Source of the DNA: Sipunculus nudus
Lineage: Eukaryota; Annelida; Sipuncula; Golfingiida; Sipunculidae
Assembly: GCA_026874595.1 (NCBI GenBank)
Contig: CM049321.1
Coordinates: 2,852,479 to 2,916,478, forward strand
Direction: 5' to 3'
DNA: 64,000 nucleotides
Shown here: positions 1 to 11,000 of the stretch, piece after piece
How positions within the stretch are numbered: the first letter of the stretch is position 1
Layout of the letters: each line of letters starts with the position of its first letter
The notes under the pieces: model-generated
What the model was told of the DNA's origin: nothing
Seen by the model: only the letters and a program-made list of their open reading frames with translations
Database searches by the model: none
Position numbers and translations under genes: made by a program

Positions 1-530
1 GCAGATGAGCAATATCTGGAAGGAGGAAGGTTTGGGATTAAAAGTTTGGTCTAAATAAAACAACAAACTTTTTAACGAAGGTCCTGTGACCATGACCTTT
101 GATCTCATGACCCAAAAATCGAAGGGTTTTAACATTATTGATGTGTTATATATAATTCAGGATTGAAATACGTCAATCCAAACTGGCTTTATCATCCGGA
201 AGCAAATATGTGGATAGTTGACCCCTGTGAACTTGACCTTTGATCTTGTGACCCCAAAATCAATCAGGTTCATCCCCTATTGGCAAGCCAGCTATATGTG
301 GAAGGTTTCGGATGAAAAATTCGGTCTAAAATGCATCCACAATCTTTTTTAAATAAGTTGGTCCTGTGACCTGGACCTTTGACCTCATGACCCAAATATT
401 ATTAGAGTTAGAGATTGGTCATATAAGTCAAGTTTGAAATCCATATGTCAATCTAAATTGGAGTTATATTATCAGGAAACCAATTTGACAGACATACCGA
501 AAGAGAAACAGACGGACTGACAGGTGGATT
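1..530. repeat. Interspersed repeat with three GACCTTTGACC-type blocks
   Basis: Three related blocks of about 140 bp each carry the phrase ACCTTTGAYCTCATGACCC or a close variant, near 95, 237 and 377. The stretch ends in a CAGACGGACTGACAG-like segment near 500 followed by 'tatagggtattcc'. This is the style of interspersed repeats in marine mollusc genomes. No coding sequence is visible. The family name is not known to me. Confidence 0.55.
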
Positions 531-1090
531 TATATAGGGTATTCCTTTATTCAAGAGAGGCCCTAATAAACACAAAAGGTTTCAGGACACAGATGAAACC
601 AAAGTTGCGAATATGATAGTATCAATATGATGTGGAAGTTTAAAATTAAGGAATAAATGCATCAAAGATAGAAAAATACAGGTGGCGCCATCAGTCTTCT
701 GGAACTGAACATAACTAATAAACATGGTTGATTCTTTTAGCTACCAGGTGGCGCTTTAGTTGACATCGCAAATTTTACATAGGGGAAATATTCTTGTATT
801 TCTTGGATTTTATTGTGAACGTCAGCTGGAAGTGGTTTTAGAAATATAAGAATTGGTGAGTCAACAAATTGGTTTGTCAATTTTATTAACTGGAACTATT
901 TGTGGACTAAACTCTACTCTCACAAGTAATCTGAAGTGAACTCAGAGCTTAATTTCAGCCATTATCGCCCAGCTTCACGCTTAAGTAATGTTTCCGGGTT
1001 CCCATGAAAGAAATTGACACGTTTCTGGGTTTCCCGTCATGATCAGCTTGGTTACACTTGAGTTTCCAGGCCTGTAAAAACGTTCTGAGC
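531..1090. other. Intergenic, no gene seen
   Basis: This is unique-looking AT-rich DNA without a supported gene. It holds two copies of AGGTGGCGC, at 680-688 and 746-754, 66 bp apart and in the same direction, which match the core of the bilaterian CTCF motif. Nothing else was recognised. Confidence 0.4.
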
Positions 1091-1095
1091 GCTAA

Positions 1096-2287
1096 TGAAA
1101 ATGGGCCCACCGAAAAAGTGCATGCAATGCAAGAGGAAATGTAAAAAATGTCACCACTAGAGTCGATGATGACCTTAATTTCCTGCCTGTGCGGCAGAGA
1201 AATGGCGACATGTTTATGGCAGTAAACTTAGCTGCATAAATTCTAATACCAAATGAATAGTTGAACAATCTATATCTAAAGTAGCAGATTCTAGTGTAAA
1301 GCCGACCGCTGATATCGCCTAAACAGTGGGAGATATGTGCCGCTTTCTCACAAATTGAAAAAAAAATATGACAGACAATCAACCGGTGAGATGATTCGTT
1401 GCTGTCTGTGTATGAAATATTCCCATCAAGACCACGTGGATGTCACAAATGACCAGGTCAATGTAATTTTGAACTGCCAGACCTGCAGGAGCATTCCTTT
1501 GCTTCTTTCATGCATGATTAGTCAGTGAACTCAAGTCCCTTAAATCTGAAAAACAAAATCATAAAGGGACAGATTAGTGAAACTCTGAAACTATACAGAT
1601 TAACGCTATGCTAGTGCAAGAACTAACAAAGGGTAACAGAGAGTGTCCATCGTTACGTAAACTTCTCCACACAAAGTAACAGAGACTCAGCATTCCACAT
1701 TGGCTTCTGATGCCACCGATCTCTCGCACCAATCTTGGTGTCAGGTCGTTTCACATTCACGACTATCTAATGCTGGTAGCAGACAGAGATCGTCCAGTGC
1801 CTCTGACGGTCAGAATAACAATTCCACATATAATTAGAATAGGAGTAAGATTTTTTAAAGAAACCCACAGAACTTCCCCAAAAATAGACAAAGTAAAACA
1901 CTTCGCCTTGATCAAGTGTCACCTCCTGTTGATCAGGCCACACCACAGGAATCTGCGCCAAATAAACGTCCCTCTGAGCAGCTCTTGGTTATTGGGGACT
2001 CACTTGTAAGAAACTCAGGAACATTACCTGCTAAGCAACTCCCAAGCATGAAGACTACAGTACTCAGCACCAGTGGGCCAAAATTAGAAAAGGCCAAGAA
2101 AAATATCACAAGAGCATCTAGAAACATTAAGAAAGGAGATCGTTTACTGCTGAAGACTGAACCTAATAATCTGAACATTGATGATTCAATGATACTTCTT
2201 TGTAAATACAAAGACATTTTGGACTACAAATATGTTCTTAATTTTCACATGCAAACGAGAGCGTGTCTCCAAGCCATGTCTCTCTGA
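1096..2287 (+). pseudogene. Decayed ORF1 of a CR1/L2-like non-LTR retrotransposon
   Basis: The remains of an ORF1 protein are spread over several frames. At 1096 there is a Cys-rich start (ATG, then CMQC, KRKC and KKC groups). A PHD-like zinc-finger segment follows at about 1395-1500 (CCLCMKYSHQD ... NCQTCRSIP). At about 1985-2010 comes LLVIGDSLVRN, the nucleophile block of the SGNH/esterase-like domain found in ORF1 of CR1 and L2 type elements, followed by KGDRLLL near 2135. A PHD finger followed by an SGNH domain is a known ORF1 layout in this group. Stops and frameshifts separate the parts, so it is not functional. It lies directly upstream of the endonuclease remnant, in the same direction, as expected for one inserted copy. 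Confidence 0.7.
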
Positions 2288-2329
2288 TTCTCTGATGTCA
2301 AATTATATGACTACTGAAAGCGATTGTGA

Positions 2330-3010
2330 ATTAATATTGACCAAAATTAAACAAGTAAAAGGTATCAAATTAATCCATCTGAATATTAGAAGTGTATAAA
2401 CAAATTTGATGAAATCTTACATTTGTTTCTGGACCTGCAAACCCATTTAAACGAGACATGGTTTGATTAATCTATATTTAATAATAGTATACACATTCCT
2501 TGCTATTCACTTTCCGTCAGGATCGAAACAGACATAGGGTGGGGTCGCGCTCTATCTCTGTAATCCCTTATCTCCAGTCCTCCTTTACAAGTTGTGGTTG
2601 ATATCAAAACCGTATTTTTTTTTTGCTAAAATAAAATTTCATAATAGAAATATTATAATTTTATCTATTTATCGTCCACCCTCAGCCTATACTGACTTTA
2701 TAGACAAACTTAGAGATTGAATGAATATTTATCGTCTTACAATCATAATTGCTGGGGATTTTAACCTGGATATATCGACTTATCCGTGGATGTCGCACAT
2801 ATTAACTTAGCAACTGCAGGATCTATTTCAATTTCACCAGTTAATGCATGAACCAACGTGGATTACTCTGACATCATCTAGTATTACTGACCTGATTTTC
2901 ACAAATGTTCATGAATATCACTCGATGACTGGCGTCATACCTTGAACAATTAGTGATCATTATATGCATGCTGTTTACTGTTCTCTCTTTAAAACAGTAC
3001 CACAACTAGG
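2330..3010 (+). pseudogene. Decayed ORF2 endonuclease (EEP/APE type) of the same non-LTR element
   Basis: Translated across several frames, this stretch carries the signature blocks of the apurinic-like endonuclease domain at the N-terminus of non-LTR ORF2. These are IKLIHLNIRSV near 2368, YRPPSAYTDFIDKLRD near 2670, IIIAGDFNLDI near 2746, SSITDLIFTN near 2876 and ISDHY near 2950. Stops and frameshifts interrupt it. The sequence ends near 3010 before any reverse transcriptase domain, so the copy is truncated at its 3' side as well. The fragment ends about 110 bp before the first recognised exon of the lectin gene. Confidence 0.8.
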
Positions 3011-3121
3011 CAATATTTAAAATTGGATGCGCCAATGGTAAATCAATTAATTATACCTGTTAATGTCAGCTATGTCAGGTTTTAAGTATTGTAATCTAGA
3101 AAACACTTGTCTGTTCTCCAG

Positions 3122-3362
3122 GTTTTTACTATGTATACGGACTTAGTGCACCAAAGTCCTCCCCCGAAAACGGGAGGCGCCGCACGATGCCATGCAGCGC
3201 CACCTGTTGGAGAGTACTTACATGCAGAACCAACAAGTACTAGCTTCTTGCGTCGCATGGTCCCTGTCTGGACACTCATCGCGTGTGCTCTATTCGGTTT
3301 GATCCTGGCGTTTGCTGTCGGAATTACAACTCATGCCATGATGTCAAAGCAAATGCAAAAAG
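3122..3362 (+). CDS. Lectin exon: cytoplasmic tail and membrane anchor
   Basis: A good acceptor (CTTGTCTGTTCTCCAG) ends at 3121 and the first ATG is at 3131. The frame gives 77 residues: a polar, Pro/Gly/Ala-rich tail with PPPKTGG and APPVGEYLHAEP, then LRRM, then a helix of about 25 hydrophobic residues (VPVWTLIACALF ... AVGITTHAMM). There is no cleavable signal peptide. The positive LRR flank on the N-terminal side predicts a type II topology. The exon ends in AAAAAG with donor GTGACT, leaving one base of a Gly codon (phase 1). A longer frame upstream would need a non-ATG start, so 3131 is preferred. It is followed closely by a (TA)n tract. Confidence 0.65.
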
Positions 3363-3387
3363 GTGACTTTTGTGGATTATTTGAATA

Positions 3388-3421
<34 letters not shown>

Positions 3422-6400
3422 GTGTATGAGATGGCGTGTGTGTGATGGTGTGTCGTTGTTAAATTTCTTAATATTTTATTCCTTCATTTTTAGCAAAATA
3501 TTATTTCGGTTGGCCAATAATTGTTCCCCGCTTCCTCGGAACGGGGACATTGATTTGGGTTTGTCTGTTTGTCCGTCTGTCTGTCCGTTATTCAGGTTTC
3601 CGTTTTCCTGCGATCACTTTCCTAAATGTTATCCAATGTCATTGAAATACGGGTCAGTGATTGCTCTCATGATTGAATACCTTGATTGGGATTGGTTTTG
3701 GAGTGTCTGTCTGAAAATGTATGCTCATCACCTAAAAACAATAAACAAAACTATTTCTAACAAAATATTTCTTGGGCCATGCATAAATCTATCAGCCATG
3801 GCAATAGTTGCTACTCTGAAAGGCATGTTTAATACTTGGACTTAGTATGATATTTTTGTCCATCTGTCTGTTAACCTGTCTGAACCTTTACCATTGAATT
3901 ACCTTAAAAGCAATTATTTAATTCTAACATGAGCCGGAATCGGGCGACATAAATCCTTTGGTTATAGTTTCTTTGTGGTTATTACACTATATAAGAAATA
4001 CATTACAAACAAAAATGCTGGTTCTTTGGATCCCAAAGATCCCAGAAGCCACAGTCACAAAAAGAACTAAGTTATGATAGAATATGACACATACGTATTT
4101 ATGATGTTAATTATAATTATCTACGAATACATACAGTATCTAAACTGTCAAAGGTTGTGTGCTCTATTTTTTTGTTTGTTGGGGGGGGGGGGGGTGTGGG
4201 TTAACCACCTCCAGTTTTTTATGTTGTCTTATCTAATTATTAATCTAGGTATCTAGTTATGAACATCTGCCGAGTCCTTTTACGGTTTGGGACTACCTGA
4301 CAGGGCGGTAAACCTAGCTTCGCATCATATTAATTTGTATCCTGGTGTCACCCAGGCTCAGTGTTTACCGGGTCTTGGGTGTGTTTCACTCTCTTCGCTG
4401 GGTCATGACCCCGAGGAATCCCCCAAAAGACGCATTCGCTCGTGAGTTATACACGTCTGCGAGGCAAAGCCTTCTCATTAAGCCTTCAAGGTGTTCACCC
4501 TGGGTGGGAACCGACCGTGAAAATCTGACCCTGTGATACCCCGGCGCTAGGCATTTAAGCTCAAATAAAAATATATCATGCCGGATTTATCAGAATTTTT
4601 TAAAGAAAATCATTAAATTTCATGTTGGTTTCTTAAGCGATACTATTCCCTGTTGTTATAATCTCGAACTATTTAAATATTTCTTAAATTTTGATTTAAA
4701 AAAATTGTAAAAACGTCCTACACCGCAGTTTGGGGGACACAAGCCAACGCCAAGCCCCCTCCGCCCTCGACGGTGGCAATTCTCCAAAAACACTTGTCGA
4801 CCCCCACCCAATCACTCATTAAACTGGATGCAAATTAATTTTATTTACATATCAACACATCAAATTTCACATGTAAGAACATATTACAAAAAAAACAAAA
4901 ACAAAGATAACTCAAAGATATTTATCTTTTACAAATAATGTATATAATTCATAGTCCAAAATGTGGTCTGACATGTATACTTTGTTACAAATGTCTGTTT
5001 TATTGTGAGCTGTTGACATGTCACTTTTATTATGCGCTGTTGACAGTCTGATTCGTGTTTGGCTCAAGCCCTGGCGTTGCTATGCTACAGCGTTCCTGGT
5101 TCTGGCTGGCCGGGTGCGGCCCACGGGTAAACACAGCGGTCATGCTAGTCTGGGGCTTTCTCGCCTGGCCGAGCCGGGCAGGCCCACGTGTATACCCTGA
5201 TATGTAGAAACACAGCGATCTTGTTCTAGATGTTTCCTGTAACGCGTGTGTGCTGTGTATCATCTTAGGTTCTTTGGATTGTTTGGGAAATGGAAAGTTC
5301 TCGGATCTTATATAGTCTTCAGTTTCCTTTCTGGATCATAACATAACTTCACATTGGGATTACAACGGATTGATTTTGTGAATGAACTAGAATGTTATTC
5401 TTTGAGAAGATTATTGTGAACTGTTCATCTGTTATGAACGTTATAAAGGAATTGTTATCGCTGTGACAGTGGTGGTATCCAGGTACTGTACACTTTATTT
5501 ATATACTTGTATTGATTTGCTGTTGTACTGTTGCTATACTGTGAAATTGTATTGATTTAGTGTATTGTAATGTTAGGATTGTTTTAAGAATAAAATTATA
5601 ATTATTGTTGACAAAATACCACTGACTTCTTTATTCATTCCCCTAGATATTTCGCGTTGCCTGGTGTTACATATTCTGATATTTTTATTCCCAGAATAGG
5701 GTTTGTGCTCGTCACGGCTACGTGATCTGTTGATATAAGGTTCCGTAACGTCTTCCGTCATACATGTCATCTAGATTTGTGCATGTCCTCGATTTCCATA
5801 ACTTGTCTGATAAGTCCACCTGTCTATTAAGACCACTTGAGCCCAGCCCCTTAGGTGGTCGCATTAGACAGGTTCGATTGTGTATTATTTGAATGTTCGT
5901 CTGTTGTCTGTTACAGGATCATCAACGGACAAGCCAGTCACTGAATCAGATATGAATAATATTTGTTTTAATTGATCGGTCTATGGCCTGTAAGCGGCAC
6001 TGTCCCTCCAACGAGAAAAAAGATAACACATATAACTTATTATTCTACCTACACTCACCCTGTCGTCAAAGATATACTAACGTGGAACCGCTGCTTTTTA
6101 TGGCAAGGATGTCTTGGCAGATACCATAGTGCGCTCAGAGCACAGAATTGTATACAGGCCACTGAAAGCGTGATATTGTATTGAGCTTATTGGCTCGGCG
6201 TGGACAATGGTCCAGTAAAAACTGGAGAAAGGATCGTTCATGCTAGTACACACGTATCGGTGTACAATGTTACTGCGTGAACAATTGTAAAAGTTCACTC
6301 TGTGAATTTACTTGTTGTTCCATGAGAGACATTGACTGTGTTGGGGGAAGTTTAACTATGATCCAAGCGGAGGTTTGGGGTCTCTGACTACTTGTCATTG

Positions 6401-7959
6401 GTGCCTTCAAGGCAAAATGTCAGAATTTAAATATCCACAACTTAAGGAATAATGATATATATACTTGTTGTATGCGATTATACTTCCATCTTTACTCAAT
6501 ATACAGTGCCCTTAACAGATCACATGTCTATACTCACGGGTGGGGTTGACTGGGCAATTTCTTTCAGTGGCTCACAAATATAAAAAGTCACCTGATAATT
6601 TGTTAAATTACTACTAATTTGTCTATATGTATTATGGCGACTATATATATGCAACATGATATTTAATGATATAACATATATATAATAAGCCCAAAACGTT
6701 TGACAATAGAGTATAGTACACCTGTCTTGTCGATTCGATTTCGAGTATAAGTAAGTCAAACCCAACTGCACTTCAACGGGTTAATACCGACCCTGTTAAA
6801 TTGACTAAATAAGTCTTAAAAGGATACACAAACATACACACATTGTAAATGTAAAACAATTTTTTATTAAACTGGATGCAAATTCATTTTATTTATATAT
6901 CAACACATTAAATTTCACATGTAAGTACATAATTACAAAATACAACAATGATATCTCAAAAATATTCATCTTTTACAGATATATATTAACATAATTGGTG
7001 GTCCAAAATGTGGTCTTGTATGTAAACTTTCGTCATAATTGTCATTTAGATTTGTGCAGTGGTCTATTAAGACCACTCAAGCCCAGTCCCTAAGGTGATC
7101 GCATAAGACAGGTTCGATTGTATATCATTTGAATTTTCGTCTGTTTTCTGTTACAGGATCATCAACGGACAAGCCAGGCACTGAACCAGGTATGAACAAT
7201 ATTTGTTTTAATTGATCGGTCTATGACCTGTAAGCGGCACTGTCCCTCCAACGAGAACAAAGATAGCTATATGATAACACATATAACTTATTATTTTACC
7301 TACACTCAAGCAGCGGTTATAGACTGCAGTCGTCCCAGACATTCTTACGTGTAACCGCTGCTTGTTATGGCAAGGTTCTCTGGACAGAAACAACAGGGCG
7401 CGCTCAAAGCACAGAAATATAATCAGGCCACTGAAAGCGTGATATTGTATTGAGCTTATTGGCTCGGCGTGGACAATGGTCCAGGCTTATTCACGGAAAG
7501 AGCTCGCCCCATAATATGTGCTCACTCAGTCGGAACTGGAGAAAAGAACGTTATTGCTGGTACTCCCGTATCGGTATACAATGTTTGTGTGTGAAAAATT
7601 GTAAAAGTTCACTCTGTGAATTCAGTTTTTGGACCATGACAGACATTGACTGTGTTGGTGAAAAGTTTAACTATGATCCCGGTGAAGGTTTGGGGTCTAT
7701 GACTACTTGTCGCTAGTGCCTTCAGGGTAAAATGGTGAAATCTTGACAGAATTTAAAACATTCACAACTAAAGGAATAATAATATATTAACTTGTTGTAT
7801 GCAATTTTACTTCCATCTTTACTCAATATACAGTGCTCTTAACAGATTACATGCCTGTTCTTATGGGTAGGGTTGACTAGGCAATTTTTCCAGTGTCTCA
7901 CAAATATAAAAAGTCACCTGATAATTTGTTAATTAATTTTTCTATATGTATTATGGCGG

Positions 7960-8008
<49 letters not shown>

Positions 8009-8019
8009 ACATGATGTTT

Positions 8020-8082
<63 letters not shown>

Positions 8083-11000
8083 TAGCCTAAAACGTTTGAC
8101 AATACAGTATAGTACACCTATCTTGTCGATTTGATTTCGAGGTTCCTATATTTTCATAACTTTTCTGATAAGACCACCTGCCTATTAAGACCACTTAAGC
8201 CCAGTCCCTAAGGTGGTCGCATAAGACAGGTTCGATTGTATATCATTTAAATTTTTCGTCTGTTTTCTGTTACAGGATCATCAACGGACAAGCCAGTCAA
8301 TGAACCAGGTATGAACAATATTTGTTTTAATTGGTCGGTCTATGGCCTGTTGGCGGCACTGTCCCACCAACGAGAATAAAGATAGCTATATGTTAACATA
8401 TATTACTTATTATTCTACCTACACTCACGCAGCGGTTATACCCTGCAGTCGTCCAAGACATACAGTGGAACCCCGCCTTGCGACCACCCCACAATTGCGA
8501 CCACCCCACAATTACGACCATTTTGCTTGGTCCCGAATTTTTTTTAGTTTATTTATGTTTAAAAATGACTCAAAATTACGACCACCCCTGAATTCAGAAT
8601 TACGACCAGATTTCCTGGCCCCAGCGCTAATGCGACCCCGCTAATGCGACCACCGCCGAGAAGTACTGAAACAACATTTGTCACGAGTCAATGGCTGCGT
8701 CTTGTCACAGGCGCCTTAACGAAAGATCAAAGCGGGTAACAATTAAGGTTTCTTAACCCGAGTGTTAATCTAGTCCCGCATATCTTCCCGACTCGGTGTC
8801 TTCGCTGAGACTCGTTGAGGCGTAGGTTATAGATCAAAGAGGGTAACCATCGGCCTGATTACTTAATGAGCCGGTCTGACCTGGGGTCCGATGCTAATTG
8901 CCCCTCAGTGATCACCTGTATTACAGCTACCCTAAGTGTTGGGTTGCGGGCTTAATATTTCAACTCATCACATATTGTTCGATCCTCATTGATAAAATTA
9001 ACGACCTAGTTAATCTTAAATGTGTTCATACGTTACTGTCACTGGGTATTGAGCAGTCAGTAAAATGTATAAATAAAGCTTGCATGGGGGGGGGGGGGGG
9101 GGAACTCCCTCACATTAACTTGCCTTTTCTGATAGATCGTTGTCAGTTTATTTCTCTACTGGTTAAGTTTGCATTAAAATTGCTTGCTGTTAGGACTCTG
9201 AAAGAGCTCTCCTTGAAGGATAAAGTGGCGTTAATCAAGGCGGCAACATCACACGCAGTCAGCACCAAATGGCTCAGCAGTTTAGCGTCGGGAAAACTCA
9301 AGTGCACGCAATATATACTCAAGCGTAAGGCTAAATATATGACAGCCACGTATTATGTTCAATATGCATTCAGTAGGTTGTAATCGTATTGCCTTAGTGT
9401 TATTATTTGTTAATCGTCAGTCACTACGTATGTGTACATGTACAGGGGCGGATCCAGGATTTAGGAAAAAGGGGGGTCCAGCCAAGGAGGACTAATGAAA
9501 ATCCTAAAAAAAAGTCATCACGTCTGAAAAAGGGGGGGGGGGGGGTCCAGGCCGCAAAATTACGTCTAAAACCCCTTATTAAAAGGTTGCTTCAGGTGAA
9601 AAAAAAGGGGGGGGGGGGTTCGGGACCCCCTGGACCCCCCCCCCTGGATCCGTTTCTGATGTATATTCATTTTATCATGAATGAATATATTCAGCTACAC
9701 ACACAAAAAAAAAACATTCATAATAAGGGTCCTCCGCTATGTTAAATATTTTGTTATAATTCACATTAAAGATATGCAATAGATAAACTCTGATACACAT
9801 TAAATATCAGCGTGTTATATGCGACCTCGGTAAGAGTTTCACAAAAACGACCACCCCCAAATTACGACCACTTTGCTCAGTCCCCAGGGTGGTCGTAATT
9901 GTGGGGTTCCACTGTACTTACATGTAGCCGCTGCTTGTTATGGCAAGGTTCTCTGGGCAGAAAGAACAGGGCGCGCACAGAGCTAGAATTGTAATCAGAC
10001 CACTTAAAGATTGATATATAATATATTTACAATAAGCCTTAGACGTTTGACAATACAGGATAGTACACCTGTCCTGTCGATTTGATTTCCAGGTTAATTG
10101 AGTCTAATCCAACTGCCCTTCAACGGGACAACACTGACTCTCCCAAGTCGATATAACAAGTATTAAACTTAAGCGATAAGGACAAATCGGTTCACACCGT
10201 GTCGCATGGGTACAGGTACGAGTATCCTTGTGAACACATACGTATAGTTGGTAAGAAATATCAGTTCTTAGATGATTCTATATTTCTTTTTTACCGTCGT
10301 TATAAACAGGCGAGCATCTATACCAGGATCATTTGTATTTTAAAAATAGAAGCAGTCGAATTTCGTCTGGGCGGGTCAGTGTATCTGATCGGCAAGTATT
10401 GTTTGGATACATGGGCCACAGCAGACCGTTTCTGCTTGAAGCACCGGAGTAAACTAGCCACCATCGAAACAGCACAGGAATGGCAAAACTTGCATTCATA
10501 CACGAAACTCGGTAAGATTAAAAAAATAAATTCTGTTATTGCTTAATTCATTCGGAATGGTACAGATTTAATTACACACTTTACACACTTTAATTTCCTA
10601 GAGACTTCTATAATTTTAGATTATTCATTATCGACTAGAAGGGCTCTCTTTATCGATCATACTTAAGCTCAGGCGACAAGCTTTTACTGGAATTCACACC
10701 AGATTTAATGAGGTTTCGTTGAAATTTGCCCCCTTCCATACTGTAGTCGTATTAATAAAAACAAACAAACAAAGATATCAACAATCGGACGAACAGACAC
10801 GGATTTAAACATAAATTCCTCTGTCCAAGAAACAAAAAATGAAAATCTGTTTGTAAAATGTTTGATAATTTTTTAGAGTTTCTTTTTATTAAAGCTGATT
10901 GGCCCTTGTGGCTCGGCGCAACGAACAGGATCAACGGTACATGGCACTGGGTGTCAACTGGTGCTGAACTGACTTACAGCAACTGGGAGAAGGGTCATCC

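Larger units (their letters stand above)
4818..6865 (+). repeat. Tandem intronic repeat, copy 1 (split by a solo LTR)
   Basis: This copy starts at ATTAAACTGGATGCAAATT, also found at 6866. It contains the segment with 'ttaagaccacttgagccc', the micro-exon at 5917, 'ggtctatggcctgtaagcggcactgt', and a tail with ATAGTACACCTGTCTTGTCG near 6713. Removing the LTR at 5011-5750 leaves about 1.3 kb, close to copy 2. The (TA) runs here are very short compared with copy 2. Confidence 0.8.
6866..8145 (+). repeat. Tandem intronic repeat, copy 2
   Basis: This is the most complete copy of the unit. It runs from ATTAAACTGGATGC through the micro-exon at 7157 to a tail with ATAGTACACCTATCTTGTCG near 8109. It lacks the LTR and the pogo-like insertion, so it shows the empty state for both. 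Its (TA)n tracts (7960-8005 and 8022-8079) are greatly expanded relative to copy 1. Confidence 0.82.
8463..9914. mobile_element. pogo/Tigger-like DNA transposon remnant
   Basis: The ends are perfect inverted repeats, CAGTGGAACCCC at 8463 and GGGGTTCCACTG ending at 9914, flanked by TA on both sides (8461-8462 and 9915-9916). Subterminal segments repeat the AATTACGACCA motif several times in inverted orientation. The empty site is preserved in tandem copy 2 near 7345, where 'cagacattcttacgtg' is uninterrupted. A transposase fragment with a CENP-B/pogo-type helix-turn-helix lies at 9189-9341. The element is 1452 bp, too short and too broken to be autonomous. TA target duplication and the HTH agree with the pogo branch of Tc1/mariner. 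Confidence 0.85.
8146..10190 (+). repeat. Tandem intronic repeat, copy 3 (with transposon insertion and internal deletion)
   Basis: This copy begins near 'cctatattttcataacttttctgataagacc' without the first ~270 bp of the unit. It carries micro-exon copy 3 and is interrupted by the pogo-like element at 8463-9914. It resumes at 9917 with 'cttacatgtagccgctgcttgttatgg' and ends with GATAGTACACCTGTCCTGTCG near 10060. About 600 bp present in copy 2 between 'caggccact' and the (TA) region are missing. Confidence 0.75.

Noticed and set aside
3107-3130. Start of the lectin anchor frame at a TTG codon upstream of 3131
   Set aside because: There is no ATG there, and a good splice acceptor ends at 3121. 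The first ATG at 3131 is preferred.
5860-5880. GGTTCGATT word resembling a tRNA box B
   Set aside because: It is part of the tandem intronic repeat, with no box A or arms at the right distance.
7450-7716. 88-codon Cys-rich frame in tandem copy 2
   Set aside because: The homologous place in copy 1 (about 6190-6420) has a stop and indels that break the frame, and there are no matching splice sites.
8898-9188. N-terminal part of the 161-codon frame in the pogo-like element
   Set aside because: It contains a poly-G-coded GGGGG run and no domain. Only 9189-9345 matches a transposase HTH.
10199-10349. N-terminal extension of lectin exon A from the ATG at 10199
   Set aside because: It shows no lectin similarity, and the acceptor at 10349 gives the phase shared with all other junctions.
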